From Isoetes taiwanensis (Eukaryota; Streptophyta; Lycopodiopsida; Isoetales; Isoetaceae), in NCBI GenBank assembly GCA_021234155.1, contig JAJEKV010000272.1, positions 308,001 to 372,000 of the forward strand: DNA of 64,000 nucleotides. The letters are read 5' to 3'. The first letter of the stretch is position 1. Each line of letters opens with the position of its first letter. The notes beneath the pieces were generated by a model. It was not told where the DNA came from. It worked only from the letters and a program-made list of their open reading frames with translations, and did no database searches. This document shows positions 11,740 through 21,095 of this stretch, in pieces. A program made the translations under genes and the position numbers.

Positions 11740-14544
11740 TTACTTAGTTACTGTAATAATCTGGTTAATGGCAATACTGATCCACATTTGCGTGCTATGT
11801 ATAACCATTTGTATGGATTCAATTGCAAAGTTTTGTTCGATATTAACCAGCTCCAACAGGCAAACTACTTGCTGTCTCAACAATGCCGAAAGCTTAAAGA
11901 ATTGCAGGTGGAGGATCCGAAATTGGTGACGGAGATGAAGTCACTGCAGTAAGGAATGAAGAGGGTTGCTCAAGAAAATGATTCCCTCCACAAACGAGTC
12001 AAAAGAATGAAAACAACTCCGCTGGGGTTCATGGAAAGGGCAAGAAACTTGAAGCCAGCCTATAAATATACCCCCAAGGGTGGAGGGTCAAAGAAAAGGA
12101 TCATGGCTATTAAAAAGCTTATGGATCCAACAAGGTATTTTTTTAAGCGCCCTATATTTTTATAGGGCCAGAAACAACTGGCTATTGGCCATGTAGAATA
12201 AATAACTTGGCGTAGTTTGGCCTGGCGATATTTTGCACCTTCTTGCTAAGATGGCGTAACTGAACTGGCGCAACTATGATATTTTTATTTTGCTACATTA
12301 ACAAATTGGCTACGAACAAATTTGTGTTGGTTAAGATAGGAACATGCTTTAGTAGTGAAAACTCGACGTTGGCCATAACCACCTAGGCGTCTTCCCCAAA
12401 TAATATGTTCAAATTGCTTTGAATCATAGTCCTTATCATCTGCAAATTCATAGCCTTCATCAAGACCCTCAATTTGGCCTATGAAAGTGGACATAAGCGA
12501 TGATATAGTGATCGCGCTTTGTCCTTAATGCCATGAGGTCCCAAGAACTCATTTATTCTCTTTTGTGAAGCCCCTTCCATCTTTGTATAAATTTGATGAT
12601 TGGCATCAACAACTACTTTTGCACATCGAATAATTTTACTGGCCGAATAGGGTAAAAACTAACTGAATTGATGAAGCTAAAGCTTAGATTGTAGATGGGA
12701 ATGGATCTCCATCTCAACCAAATCGTGAATACAAATCGGGAGTGCTCTGCAAATGACAATAAAATATAATATTAAAATTATCATCCCATTCATATTCAGA
12801 GACTAACATCCCATTTATATTTATATTCACATGAATAACGAAACGAGAAGAACAGGAAAAATACAGGCTCGACATGGTAGAATAAACTAAACCTGTATGA
12901 TGGACATGTGGTTGAGATGTAATATGGCCACCCCCTTACCCATTAAAATTTACCTTAGGTTCTAATTGGCTACCCCGATAAGTTTTTTCCCACGTTCAAA
13001 AAATCGAATTGGCCACACCCTGCGCCTAGCCGAATTTAGTAAATATCGAGTTGGCTACTAAACGAGTAAAATGTACAAATTCGTGTTTTGAAATGGCCAC
13101 TACCCTTCGGTCAGGACATGAATGTATCCTACTCTGGCGTAGCCAACGATTTCTGAAAAAATATGAATGTGTGGCCAACGGGCCCGCGGGGGCCACTAAA
13201 AAATACCCTGGGATCCAAACCTTGCACAAGAAAACAAGAGAAAACATGCTAATGTTGCCTCTTTATTAAAGAAATTAGTTACTAAAGATGATGTATTGAG
13301 AATGTTAAAGCTTCCTGGTAGCATTCAACTTAGGAAAGCTGTAGTACAGCAAGTCTTGTAGGAATTGGGGAACACCTAGATGCAAGAACTATGTGATAAT
13401 GTCGGAATAAGAAGACATGCTTATATTGCTTTGTTTAGATGTCTGCAGGATGGCCTTAAACAACAAGGCATCACCAAAACTAATCTACTATCACGGATGA
13501 CTAGTGTAAGGGCTTGTAGATCGTCGAGAAACAAACAAGTGCAAGAGCTTCTTGGTGATATATATCAGCTGACCAGCAGTGTCAATTTGGATACATTGCC
13601 ATCTTATAAGAAAAAGTCAAAGTTTGGTAATACTTTCTGTCTTAATGAAAATAACAATTGCTGGATAGACTTAAGCAGAATGCTTCAGCTTTTGGTTTGA
13701 TTTTATGACATGAAAGTAGAAGAATGCGATTGTAAACTAAGAATTGTTTTGAAGTTGGATGAAATGGAATTGGTGAAAGGTGAGAAGTACGAGAGGGTTT
13801 CACTGAGTCTAATGAACAGAGCAGGGATTGACGAAGACTAAGATGACAGTAAGTTTTCTGTCCAATCTGAAGATCACATTTGGTGGGTTAGTTTATTTCA
13901 GGTACCAGAGGAAAATCATAGTATACTGAAATAGGTTTTTGATCAAACACCCATTCGGACTACGATTGCCTCTCACCGGGATTAGAGAAAAGCTTGCAGT
14001 TCCTGGATATGGTGAGTAAGAGATGGAATGGCATCTTGCAGCAGATTTGAAGGCAATAAAATGCATGTACAGAATGAAGCATAGTGCTGGTAAGACGACA
14101 CATGCTTGTCCTTACTGTCTCTACGTGAGAAAAAATTCAGATGGGTTGGACAAGAGTACCCTAGACTGTGCCCAAGATGAATCACCAAATAGAGAAGAGA
14201 AGGACGCTAGCTTGATGCTAATTCTTCCAATTCCGTTAAATAGAGTACACATATGCACCCTTCATGCTTTCTTAAGAATCATAGACAAGATGGTTTACGT
14301 GAGTATCCTGTTTGCTTGGAATAAATCACCCCAAAGCTCTAGGGAAGCTGCCATGCATGAGGTTAAAAATATGCTATCTAATGTGGGACTTCATGGCGGG
14401 CACTACAAAATACTTCAAGATCCAAAAGTATCAGGCAAAGTTCCTCTGAAGAGGAACATCTCTACTTCTAGATGGCCTTTAGGTCTCTACCCCCCTTTTA
14501 CCCAAACAACACAGGAGGAACATAAAGAAAACATTCATATCTGA
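11740..14544 (+). pseudogene. Decayed protein of an unrecognised transposon (coiled coil, then CxxC domain)
   Basis: Joining plus-strand frames across a hAT insertion gives one long, repeatedly interrupted protein. It starts with a coiled-coil stretch (about 11830-12010; DINQLQQANYLLSQQC, then AQENDSLHKRVKRMK). A basic segment follows (YTPKGGGSKKRIMAIKKL). Across the insertion the frame continues exactly as LMDP|NLAQENKRK and LLKKLVTKDDVLRMLKLPG. Next comes a helical block (13380-13700). After a frameshift, 14023-14544 has WHLAADLKAIKCMYRMKHS, then CPYC inside a basic region, then PIPLNRVHICTLHAFLRI. The order 'DLK ... HS ... C-x2-C ... basic ... HICTLHAF' resembles uncharacterised transposon-encoded proteins of non-seed plants and invertebrates, but I cannot name the superfamily. 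In-frame stops near 13361, 13378, 13698, 13840 and 13933 and at least one frameshift show it is dead. Confidence 0.5.
12131..13210. mobile_element. hAT-type non-autonomous DNA transposon, 1,080 bp
   Basis: The ends are imperfect terminal inverted repeats. The left end reads CAAGGTATTTTTTTAA and the right end, reverse-complemented, CAGGGTATTTTTTAGT. Both start with CA, as in hAT elements. The element is flanked by the perfect 8-bp direct repeat GGATCCAA (12123-12130 and 13211-13218). Removing the element and one repeat restores the surrounding reading frame without a gap, which is strong proof of the boundaries. Inside, the minus strand holds a broken coding remnant (about 12285-12650, with a Gly/Arg-rich GRRLGGYGQRR block and an upstream frame with GASQKRINEFLGPHGIKD). 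No hAT transposase motif is recognisable, so it would need help to move. Confidence 0.85.
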
Positions 14545-14979
14545 TACATCCATCACAATCTCATCTAGAACATAAAATAAAGAGACTAATCATCCATCTA
14601 ACAAACAAGGGTTAGTTCCTAACTAGAATCTCAAGCTAACTAGGCCTACTAACCGGTATCGGAGCTAGATCTCCCATCAGGTTCTCCATGCCCTATTGGT
14701 GGAATAAGCTTCTCCTCCTCCTCCAATTGTCCCCCCATTCGAATTGGGGCAAATGGGGGTGTGAAACCCCAATTTGGGTCCCAAGTTAGCAACAATCGAT
14801 TTGGGCCAGGTGGCATATGTTAAGCTCTAAATTCGAATTAGGGTTTAGAGTTAGATTTCCACCTTAAAATTAATGATTAAAATAGCTAACCTTAGCTTAT
14901 GAATAATTAATGTGCCATTAATTATTCATAGTGACGTGTCATGTATTTATACTCAAAAAGGCATATAAATACGTGGAAG
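14545..14979. other. Non-coding flank with a perfect inverted repeat
   Basis: No coding sequence. The main structure is a perfect 11-bp inverted repeat (GAATAATTAAT, 14901-14911, and its complement, 14917-14927) with a 5-bp loop. The minus strand also has a TATAAATAC motif near 14943-14951, so this could be a fragment of an LTR in reverse orientation, but I found no partner copy in the window. Confidence 0.3.
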
Positions 14980-17320
14980 GTTACAATTGATGAAGATCTT
15001 TTCACTAAAATAGAGGTAAGCGATACGTTATCAGGGATGGAAAATAACAAAGCACATGATCCGGATGGTCTATGTATTGAGCTTTTTAAATGGGGAGGAA
15101 ACGAAATGCTTTCTATTCTTACAGATTTGTTAAATAAGAGTATCAGACAAGGCCTACCATATAGTTGGAAGTTAAATAGAGTACACCCAATTCATAAATC
15201 AGGGAACAAGAATGTAGTATAGAATTACAGAACCATCTTGATAGGTAGCACTTTCGTCAAAATTTTGGGAAGCTTGCTGGAATACAAGTTGAGCACTTGG
15301 GCAGAAGAGAATGGCAAGCGTTCCACTTTTCAAGCGGGCTTTCGGAAAGATTTTAATACGTTAGATCATGCATTAACACTTCGTGTGTTAGTAGAGAAAG
15401 CCATTAGAGGAAAAATGAGATCACATTTTGTCCCATTAAGGGATGCTTAAAATGCCATGTCAGCTTTTTAAACTGTCCAATAAGAGAAGAGCTCCAGTAT
15501 ATCTCATTCCAGTATTATGTGGCAGCCTGCAATTAATGCAGCTGCAACTAACTTCTGTAGTATCATTTTTTCATTATAACTTTTGATCCAGAACTCCGAT
15601 TCAAAAACTTTTTGTAGCAATGGGTTCATCTTCACAAGATCTATCTAGTGATAATCCATTCATATATCTTTTATGATATAAATATATAAGAAATAAGCAA
15701 AAAATCATATTTCTTTAAGGTTAACGCATATGACCATATTGAAATATATCATAACCATATATCATTGGAAAGATCTTTTCATTCCGCATCTAATGCAACA
15801 AACGCCGTAACATTTTGACAAGTGGATCAAAAGTTATGGGGAAAAAACAATAGCAATGAAGTTGTTGGTGTTGCATTAATTGCAGTTAATAGAGGGTAGC
15901 CATTCCATTGGAGGATTCTTATGGGGATAAAATGAGATCTCAAATTTCCTCTAATGAAAGGCACCATCTGTAGCATTGTATATTGCATTTATAGATTTTG
16001 CAAAAGCATTTGACACAGTGCAGAGGAAGGAGTTACGTGACAGAATGAAGCAGCTCGGTGTTCCAAAAAACATAAGAGGAGCTATCTCACAGTTGTGTAC
16101 TGAGGTATTAATCAAATTATCTCGGGAAGTAAATCTTGTGATAAGGAACACTATAGGGGTGCGCCAAGGATGTCCTTTATCTCCTACATTATTCGGCCTT
16201 TTTATCAACGAGCTTGAAGAATGGCTACATGCATGCTCTTTGGTAGGGACTCAGCTTGGAGCTTAGATAGTACAATTATTACTGTATGCTGATGATGTGG
16301 TGCTATTGGCATCCAAGAAACATGTGCTACAAGAGCATTTGCATAATTTAGCGGTGTTTTGTGCAGCATAGCAAATGAAAGTAAATGTTGCAAAATCCAA
16401 AGTTATGGTGTTCGAGACAAGGGAGAGAACAAATTTCATGTATCTAGAGCAGGAAATTGAAACAATGGAGAGTTTTAAGTACCTAAGAATAGATTTCTCC
16501 TCAAGATCAACTGCATGATTTGGGGCTAAGAAAGCTTTTGTTTAAGACATTGGTTCAAACCGTGCTATTATATGGGGTTCCTATATGGGGACCTAGCATC
16601 TCTGCCAAGTTATGGAATCAAATAGAAACAATTCAGAAGCTATGTTTTAGAAATGTGCTTGGCATAAAAGCTCAGATACCATATGCAATTATGCTTGGAG
16701 ATGCAGGTACGTTTCCATTAGAACTGGAAGCATTATTTCAGACTGTAAATTTCGTTAATAGGTTTAGAGATCAATCACCAGAACGCTTATCCCATCAAGC
16801 AATGATGGTTTCAGAGCAGCAAGGTTGGATGCATGATTTCAAAACCTGGGTAGGAAAATGGGGTCTGAATGATGAAAATTGTCCTAAATGTAAGGCAGAT
16901 GCAAGAGCATTATTAGAAAGACTTGCAATTGAACGCTTATGGCAGCACCAAGGTAGTAGAATGCTTCATTATAGAACTCAGATAAATCACATGGGCGAGT
17001 ATAAGGATCTAAAGCATCTAAAGCATGTCATAGCTCGTTATAGAACGAGCTCGCATAAATTGGGAGTCGAGACAGGCAGATGGTCAAATACTCCACTTGA
17101 AGACATGGTATGCAGAGCTTGTGATTCTTATAGTGTAGAAGATGAGGCACATGTACTCCTGCATTGCACGGCTTACAATGAGATCAGGGAACAGTTTGAA
17201 ATTCAAGCGTCATAGCTTCAATCATTGTTTTCTATCTCTTGTTAGGAGTTAGGATTATATTTGAAGGCGGTAGATAGTCATCGTACTTTGCTATTTTTTT
17301 AATGCTCCATGGCCTCTCAA
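14980..17320 (+). mobile_element. LINE copy A, main segment (interrupted, dead)
   Basis: This is a 5'-truncated LINE ORF2 paralogous to the copy at 43-49.8 kb. It starts inside the RT fingers (DEDLFTKIEVSDTLSGMENNKAHDPDG) and continues with GLPYSWKLNRVHPIHKSG, the palm AFIDFAKAFDTVQ, VRQGCPLSPTLFG, the intact catalytic YADD (16285-16296), the thumb, and a C-terminal C-x2-C-x8-H-x4-C knuckle (CRACDSYSVEDEAHVLLHC, about 17110-17170). Compared with copy B it has in-frame stops (for example TAG at 15219 and 16264), an ~80-bp deletion near 16503-16525, a 555-bp insertion at 15402 and a 13.3-kb LTR element at 17321. The LINE resumes after the LTR element at 30607. Confidence 0.9.
15402..15956. mobile_element. 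MITE with long terminal inverted repeats, 555 bp
   Basis: The insertion interrupts LINE copy A exactly between 'LVEKA' and 'APSALYIAFIDF', as shown by the uninterrupted paralogue at about 45.1 kb. Its ends start CATTAGAGGAAA on both sides (in inverse orientation). The similarity continues inward for roughly 180 bp with mismatches, sharing blocks such as TGAGATC, CAATTAATGCA and ATAACTTTTGATCCA. There is no coding capacity. The flanks share only a short GAAAG repeat, so the target-site duplication, and hence the superfamily, is uncertain. A Mutator-like or other long-TIR origin is possible. Confidence 0.75.
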
Positions 17321-19000
17321 TGTGACGTTCGGAAGATGCGATCGCCCCGGGGCGTATACCGCATACTGCCACAAATGCATTACCGCCCCTCCGGTGGCGC
17401 GGTATGCGCTAGCGGTAAGCCTGGGAGTAGCCCTAGGGGGCAACTTGCCAGAAATATGTGCAACTATTAATGTGCACATTTTCCAATGTACACATTAATG
17501 TGGGCACACATTTCCAAGTGGATACTTCATGCCAAGTGGGCCACACCCATAGGTGCAATTAATGTGCACATTTTCCAATGTACACATTAATGTGGGCACA
17601 CATTTCCATGTGTGCACATTTGGCCACCTAGCCCTTAAAGGCAAGTGGGCCCATTTCCAATTATCCCACATGCCAAAAGAGGATAATTGGAAACCCTAAC
17701 CAACCCCCTTGTCTATATAGGGTGGGAAACCCTAACTTGCCCAATTTTCGATTTTAGGGCTTTAGAACTCTGTTTTGGCTGCCTCAACAGCCAAAACCGC
17801 CTCCCAGACTCTGCCTGGGAGAATTGCATCCTTAGTTTCCCTTGATTCGAGCGTCTCAAAGAGGATGGTCGAAGCTCGGTCGGGAGGAGCCCCTCAAGGA
17901 TCGGGGTATTTGACCAATTAGATAGTCTAAACCCTATTTTAGTCGTTGAATCGGTAGGGTTAGCCTATTAGATTGCCCATAGCAGCCCTCTAGATCTCTA
18001 GATAGCAGATTCTAACTAAAGAACCTAACTCTATGTTGTAGATTAGATCTAGTTCTTTAGTTCTCTGCGGAAGTATATGGGTGATGTATCTCTATGAACT
18101 CCTTGTATTGGGAAGGGGTAGAGACCTAAAAGCTTTGTAGTTGATGCTCCTAGAGTAGCCCTCTAGCACACTGTAGATTCGCCTTTTATATATATTTTGG
18201 TGCACAAGAGCCATCGATGTGGGTGAAGGGGACCGGCCGAGAAGGAGGTTCATGTCCCGACTCTTGAACGGTTCCTCCGGTGTGTAAGGCCTCACAGCCC
18301 GGGAACCATTGTGACTAGGTCAATGGCTTGCCCTGCGTGCGGGCAAGGCATGGGCTCGACACGGTGAAGTGGTGTTCACTTTCAGTGGGTTCGGGAATCC
18401 GGGCTGGTGGCCCTCTAGTCACCTTGAGTCGGCATGTAGATCTGGAGGGAGTGATCCCTACCTGCCCCATCGGGCTGGGAAGATGAGCCCGGGAGTAGCC
18501 CTTTTGGCTATGCATCCGTGAGACTCTGATCCGGTCCCGACACTTTTCGGACCACTCTGCAAAAGTGTGCACGGGGAGGGGCGGATGGAGTGGACAACCC
18601 TAAGCCATGTTCATATGCCGACCAAATCCATTGCCATGAATTACATGCGCAATGAACTGCGGAGACCCAAGCCGTCGGTCATCCCTTTGAGTCGAGCCTT
18701 GGGTAGGATTCCCTATGTGATGTGCTGATCTTTGTCTATGCACGGATATGTGGAGGACCATCCTTCGTGATGGTCATATGATGTTGATGTATGTGCTCTT
18801 ACGACATGTATGTTTACGCTTCCTTGACTAGGTAGGCCACGAGGGAGGCGGGGTGCAATGACCCTTCCACTCTTCCCATTTGGAACCCGTCCGCGGTTGC
18901 GGTGTCATGTGGAGGGCCCCTCAGATAGCATGGAGCTGGTATGGGGGATGAACTCTGTTTGTATCACGGTGAGTGCAATTATATAATGAGGGGACGTCCA
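17321..19000 (+). repeat. 5' LTR of the chromovirus
   Basis: About 1,680 bp, matching 28961-30601 over its whole length. It contains an internal direct duplication of a ~55-bp unit rich in AATGTGCACATT and TGTACACATTAATG (about 17467-17520 and 17561-17614), present in both LTRs. A TATATAG motif near 17713-17720 is the likely core promoter of the genomic RNA. Confidence 0.9.
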
Positions 19001-19003
19001 CGG

Positions 19004-19018
19004 TGGTATCGAGCTATG
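19004..19018 (+). other. Primer-binding site (initiator tRNA-Met type)
   Basis: TGGTATCGAGCTATG lies 3 bp after the 5' LTR. It matches the common plant retrotransposon primer site TGGTATCAGAGC with one base missing, so minus-strand DNA synthesis would be primed by tRNA-iMet. Confidence 0.8.
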
Positions 19019-19206
19019 TTCTTGGAGACCAAGAGCAAAGCAGCTCGCCATGTTCGATAGCACTAACTTCGATAGGATCCTTAAACCCCGAAAAATGGGA
19101 AATTTTTTTTCTCATTTTTGTAGTTTACGCTAAGCTAGTAGAGTTAAAATGAATAGAAAATGTAAAAAGATTAAAAATTAATGAGCCAACATCAAAAAGT
19201 AGGGTG

Positions 19207-19431
19207 GTCTCACACGTCGCCGGGACGATTTCTACATTCTAGAAATCGGGCAAATAACGTGTGAACATTGTAAAAAGTTGTAAAAATAACTTTATAATTC
19301 TAATTTTAAGCTAAGAATTAGTAGATTTAGCATGTTACATGTTAATTTAATAGTGGGCCCCACCATGTCTCACCACGTCGGCGCCGGGGCGGGTTTCTAG
19401 ATTCTAGAAACGGGTGGAAACAACGTGAGAC
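19207..19431. repeat. Hairpin repeat pair 1, upstream of the H3-like gene
   Basis: Two ~60-bp imperfect palindromes, 19207-19264 and 19367-19431, starting 160 bp apart. The shared plan is an outer arm GTCTCACACGT paired with ACGTG(TG)AGAC, a GC-rich shoulder, and a central palindrome GATTTCTA..TAGAAATC. They lie between the primer-binding site and the TATA box of the first internal gene. The same unit recurs as a second pair at 21096-21362, in the equivalent position before the second TATA box. Confidence 0.8.
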
Positions 19432-19505
19432 CTAACTTTAAATACGTGTTTTAGATGCCTTAGACAACCCAAAAGGTAGTTTAAAAGTTGACCTAAATTT
19501 GGCCC

Positions 19506-19514
19506 TATAAATAG
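19506..19514 (+). promoter_or_regulatory. TATA box of the H3-like cassette
   Basis: TATAAATAG is a strong plant TATA box 104 bp upstream of the first ATG (19610), with a pyrimidine-rich leader after it. It lies inside the retrotransposon downstream of the LTR, so it would drive a subgenomic transcript separate from the LTR-driven genomic RNA. Confidence 0.6.
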
Positions 19515-19609
19515 AACCGGACCCCTCCCATTTTTCCTGTTCTTCCCTAGAACTTCGCTCGTGTTGTCAAAGGCGATCTTGGGCTTAGCTCGATCGACAA
19601 ACCGTGAAG

Positions 19610-19687
19610 ATGATGGCACGCACCAAACAGACTGCTCGGAAGCCTAGACGGAGCTTAATCCTCCAAGCCAGCAGGCAGCTCCGGTGA
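19610..19687 (+). CDS. Histone H3-like N-terminal tail carried by the chromovirus
   Basis: Starting at the second of two adjacent ATGs (19613), the frame reads MARTKQTARKPRRS and stops at 19685-19687. The first ten residues are identical to the canonical H3 start through K9, so they include K4 and K9, the main methylation sites; S10 is replaced by P. The ATG context (AAG before ATG) is favourable. The frame closes 24 codons after the second ATG. Either it is frameshifted relative to the basic region and the H3 fold at 20.6 kb, or a splice donor (CCG|GTGATC) removes the intervening ~0.9 kb. Canonical H3 and plant CENH3 proteins both begin MARTK, so the tail alone does not decide between them. 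A chance match of ten residues directly downstream of a TATA box is very unlikely. Confidence 0.8.
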   Translation: MMARTKQTARKPRRSLILQASRQLR

Positions 19688-19805
19688 TCTTCTGAGAATC
19701 CTTCAAGAACGCCTTCTCCCGAAGGCTAACCTTCTTCGAAGGATACAGAGTTCGGGCGGAAGCGACCATACACAGAGCTCTTAGAGGACTAACCTACTGG
19801 ATGTC

Positions 19806-20378
19806 ATGCACCGATTCTCGAGGAGATTGCACAAGAGGAAGGAGGAAGCTTGGGCGCTAGGAGCGCGGGCTGGGCCACAGCCTCAGACCACTAATAGTCC
19901 AAGAGCAAACCCCTGGAGGACGCCAACCCACGAGGGGAGGTGTAGGGAGCAAAGCGGGACTAACTCCACAGCCTTAAGCAACCCTCAGTCGAGATCCACC
20001 TCGGGCAGGAGGAGCAAGGAGAGAGGAGCAAAGAGTCTACCGAACTCACTCAAGAGGAAGAGGCCGACCTCCTCCCGCCTGGGCCCAAGTATGAAGCCAA
20101 AGAGCGCGCCCGAGCCGAGAACAAAAGTCGAAGACGACCGACCCACAGCCAGCCTGGGTCCAAAAGAGGAAGGCCAAAGCCATAAAGGCAAAAGCAAGAG
20201 GAAGGTGGTGAAGGTCCGGAAGCAGGGGTGGATATCGTCATCAACGAGCCTTCCCGGAGAGGAGACCCGCCCACTACCGACGGCTTCGGACGAAGACTAC
20301 GTGGCGGGCGCTAGACGGGCAAGCTCTTCAAAGCCCCGGTCAGAGGAAAAGGTCCCGAGCGTAGCCCAAGAACGGTGA
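19806..20378 (+). CDS. Basic Lys/Arg/Ser-rich ORF between H3 tail and H3 fold
   Basis: A 190-codon open frame, rich in K, R, S, P and G (for example KGKSKRKVVKVRKQG). It lies between the H3-like N-terminus and the H3 histone fold on the same strand. Its composition would suit an extended, disordered, DNA-binding histone tail, but it is not in frame with either neighbour in this copy and a low-complexity GC-rich frame can stay open by chance. I therefore treat it as a possible middle part of a long-tailed H3 variant. Confidence 0.4.
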   Translation: MHRFSRRLHKRKEEAWALGARAGPQPQTTNSPRANPWRTPTHEGRCREQSGTNSTALSNPQSRSTSGRRSKERGAKSLPNSLKRKRPTSSRLGPSMKPKSAPEPRTKVEDDRPTASLGPKEEGQSHKGKSKRKVVKVRKQGWISSSTSLPGEETRPLPTASDEDYVAGARRASSSKPRSEEKVPSVAQER

Positions 20379-20553
20379 GGAGACCGGACCTTCGCCCCCA
20401 CCTTTTCCTCGACGTGGGATAGAGTCAAAGTCTCAGGCGAACGGGAAGCATATGTGATAGACCCCTAAAGGTCTACCGTAAGAGGATCAAGGAGGCACAA
20501 GCGCTTATATGGCAAAGTGGGAGGCTTATTAAACGATATTACCAGGAGCACCG

Positions 20554-20982
20554 GTGAGAACGATTGAAGGCGGATTAACGATTAAGAGTGGAACCTGCGG
20601 GGCCCCCTCCACCAAAGCCCAAGCCTCCCGAGCACCGGGGAAAAAGCGGGCCGGCAAGAAGAAGTTGGAGAACAGAGCCCTCAAGGAGATCCGCCATTTC
20701 CAGAAGAGTTACGGACTCTTGATTCCCAGGGCGCCGTTCCAACGTTTGGTCCGCGAAGTTATGCAAGAATATAACACAGACATGCGCGTGACCGATGAGA
20801 TCTTTGTTGTGTTTTACGGAGGCGGCGAAGCGCACATAGTAAAGCATTTTGAAGACTCAGCGGCACACTTCCGCGGTTGCTTGAAGAGGGTTACCCTCAT
20901 GGCGAGGGATATGTATCTTGCCGAGGGCACATCAAGGAGAGCGCCCTTGAATTTTGTAAATAAGCTTGGAAAATTTTGTTAA
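20554..20982 (+). CDS. Histone H3-like histone-fold domain (CENH3-like first helix)
   Basis: The open frame has no ATG of its own: it follows a stop at 20530 and its first start-like codon is GTG, so the start must lie upstream through a frameshift or splice. From about 20599 the protein reads as H3. A basic linker (APGKKRAGKKKLENR) leads into helix N (ALKEIRHFQKS), then LLIPRAPFQRLVREV (into helix 1), loop 1 (NTDMRV), helix 2 ending in HFED, loop 2 (KRVTLM) and helix 3 (ARDMYLAEG), then a non-H3 tail to the stop. ALKEIRHFQK and LLIPxAPF look like plant CENH3, whereas loop 1 has canonical H3 length, without the extra residue of CENH3. The canonical C-terminus (ARRIRGERA) is replaced. The fold is complete but strongly diverged, so it is not a recent copy of a replication H3 gene. 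A polyadenylation-like AATAAA follows at 21003. Confidence 0.85.
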   Translation: MRTIEGGLTIKSGTCGAPSTKAQASRAPGKKRAGKKKLENRALKEIRHFQKSYGLLIPRAPFQRLVREVMQEYNTDMRVTDEIFVVFYGGGEAHIVKHFEDSAAHFRGCLKRVTLMARDMYLAEGTSRRAPLNFVNKLGKFC

Positions 20983-21002
20983 TATAAAGAAATTTTTGTG
21001 TA

Positions 21003-21008
21003 AATAAA
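21003..21008 (+). terminator. Possible polyadenylation signal of the H3-like cassette
   Basis: AATAAA, 21 bp after the stop codon of the H3 fold and before the second hairpin pair. It supports an independent transcript, although AT-rich DNA gives such hexamers often. Confidence 0.35.
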
Positions 21009-21095
21009 GTGTCAAACCCTGTTTAAATAGGTTAAGATATCGATCCCTAGCTTTTGTTTTGATTAAATTGGAGCTTTGAGCAAAATTGAGACGAT

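Noticed and set aside
19806-20378. Histone H4 search in the chromovirus
   Set aside because: I looked for H4 landmarks (IRRLARRGGVKRIS, YTEHARRKTV, ALKRQGRTLYGF) in all plus frames between 19.6 and 23.2 kb and found none.
19684-20600. A single intron joining the H3 tail to the H3 fold
   Set aside because: A donor-like CCG|GTGATC exists, but no acceptor gives a convincing in-frame join. The intervening sequence is GC-rich and partly open, unlike plant introns. Kept only as an alternative.
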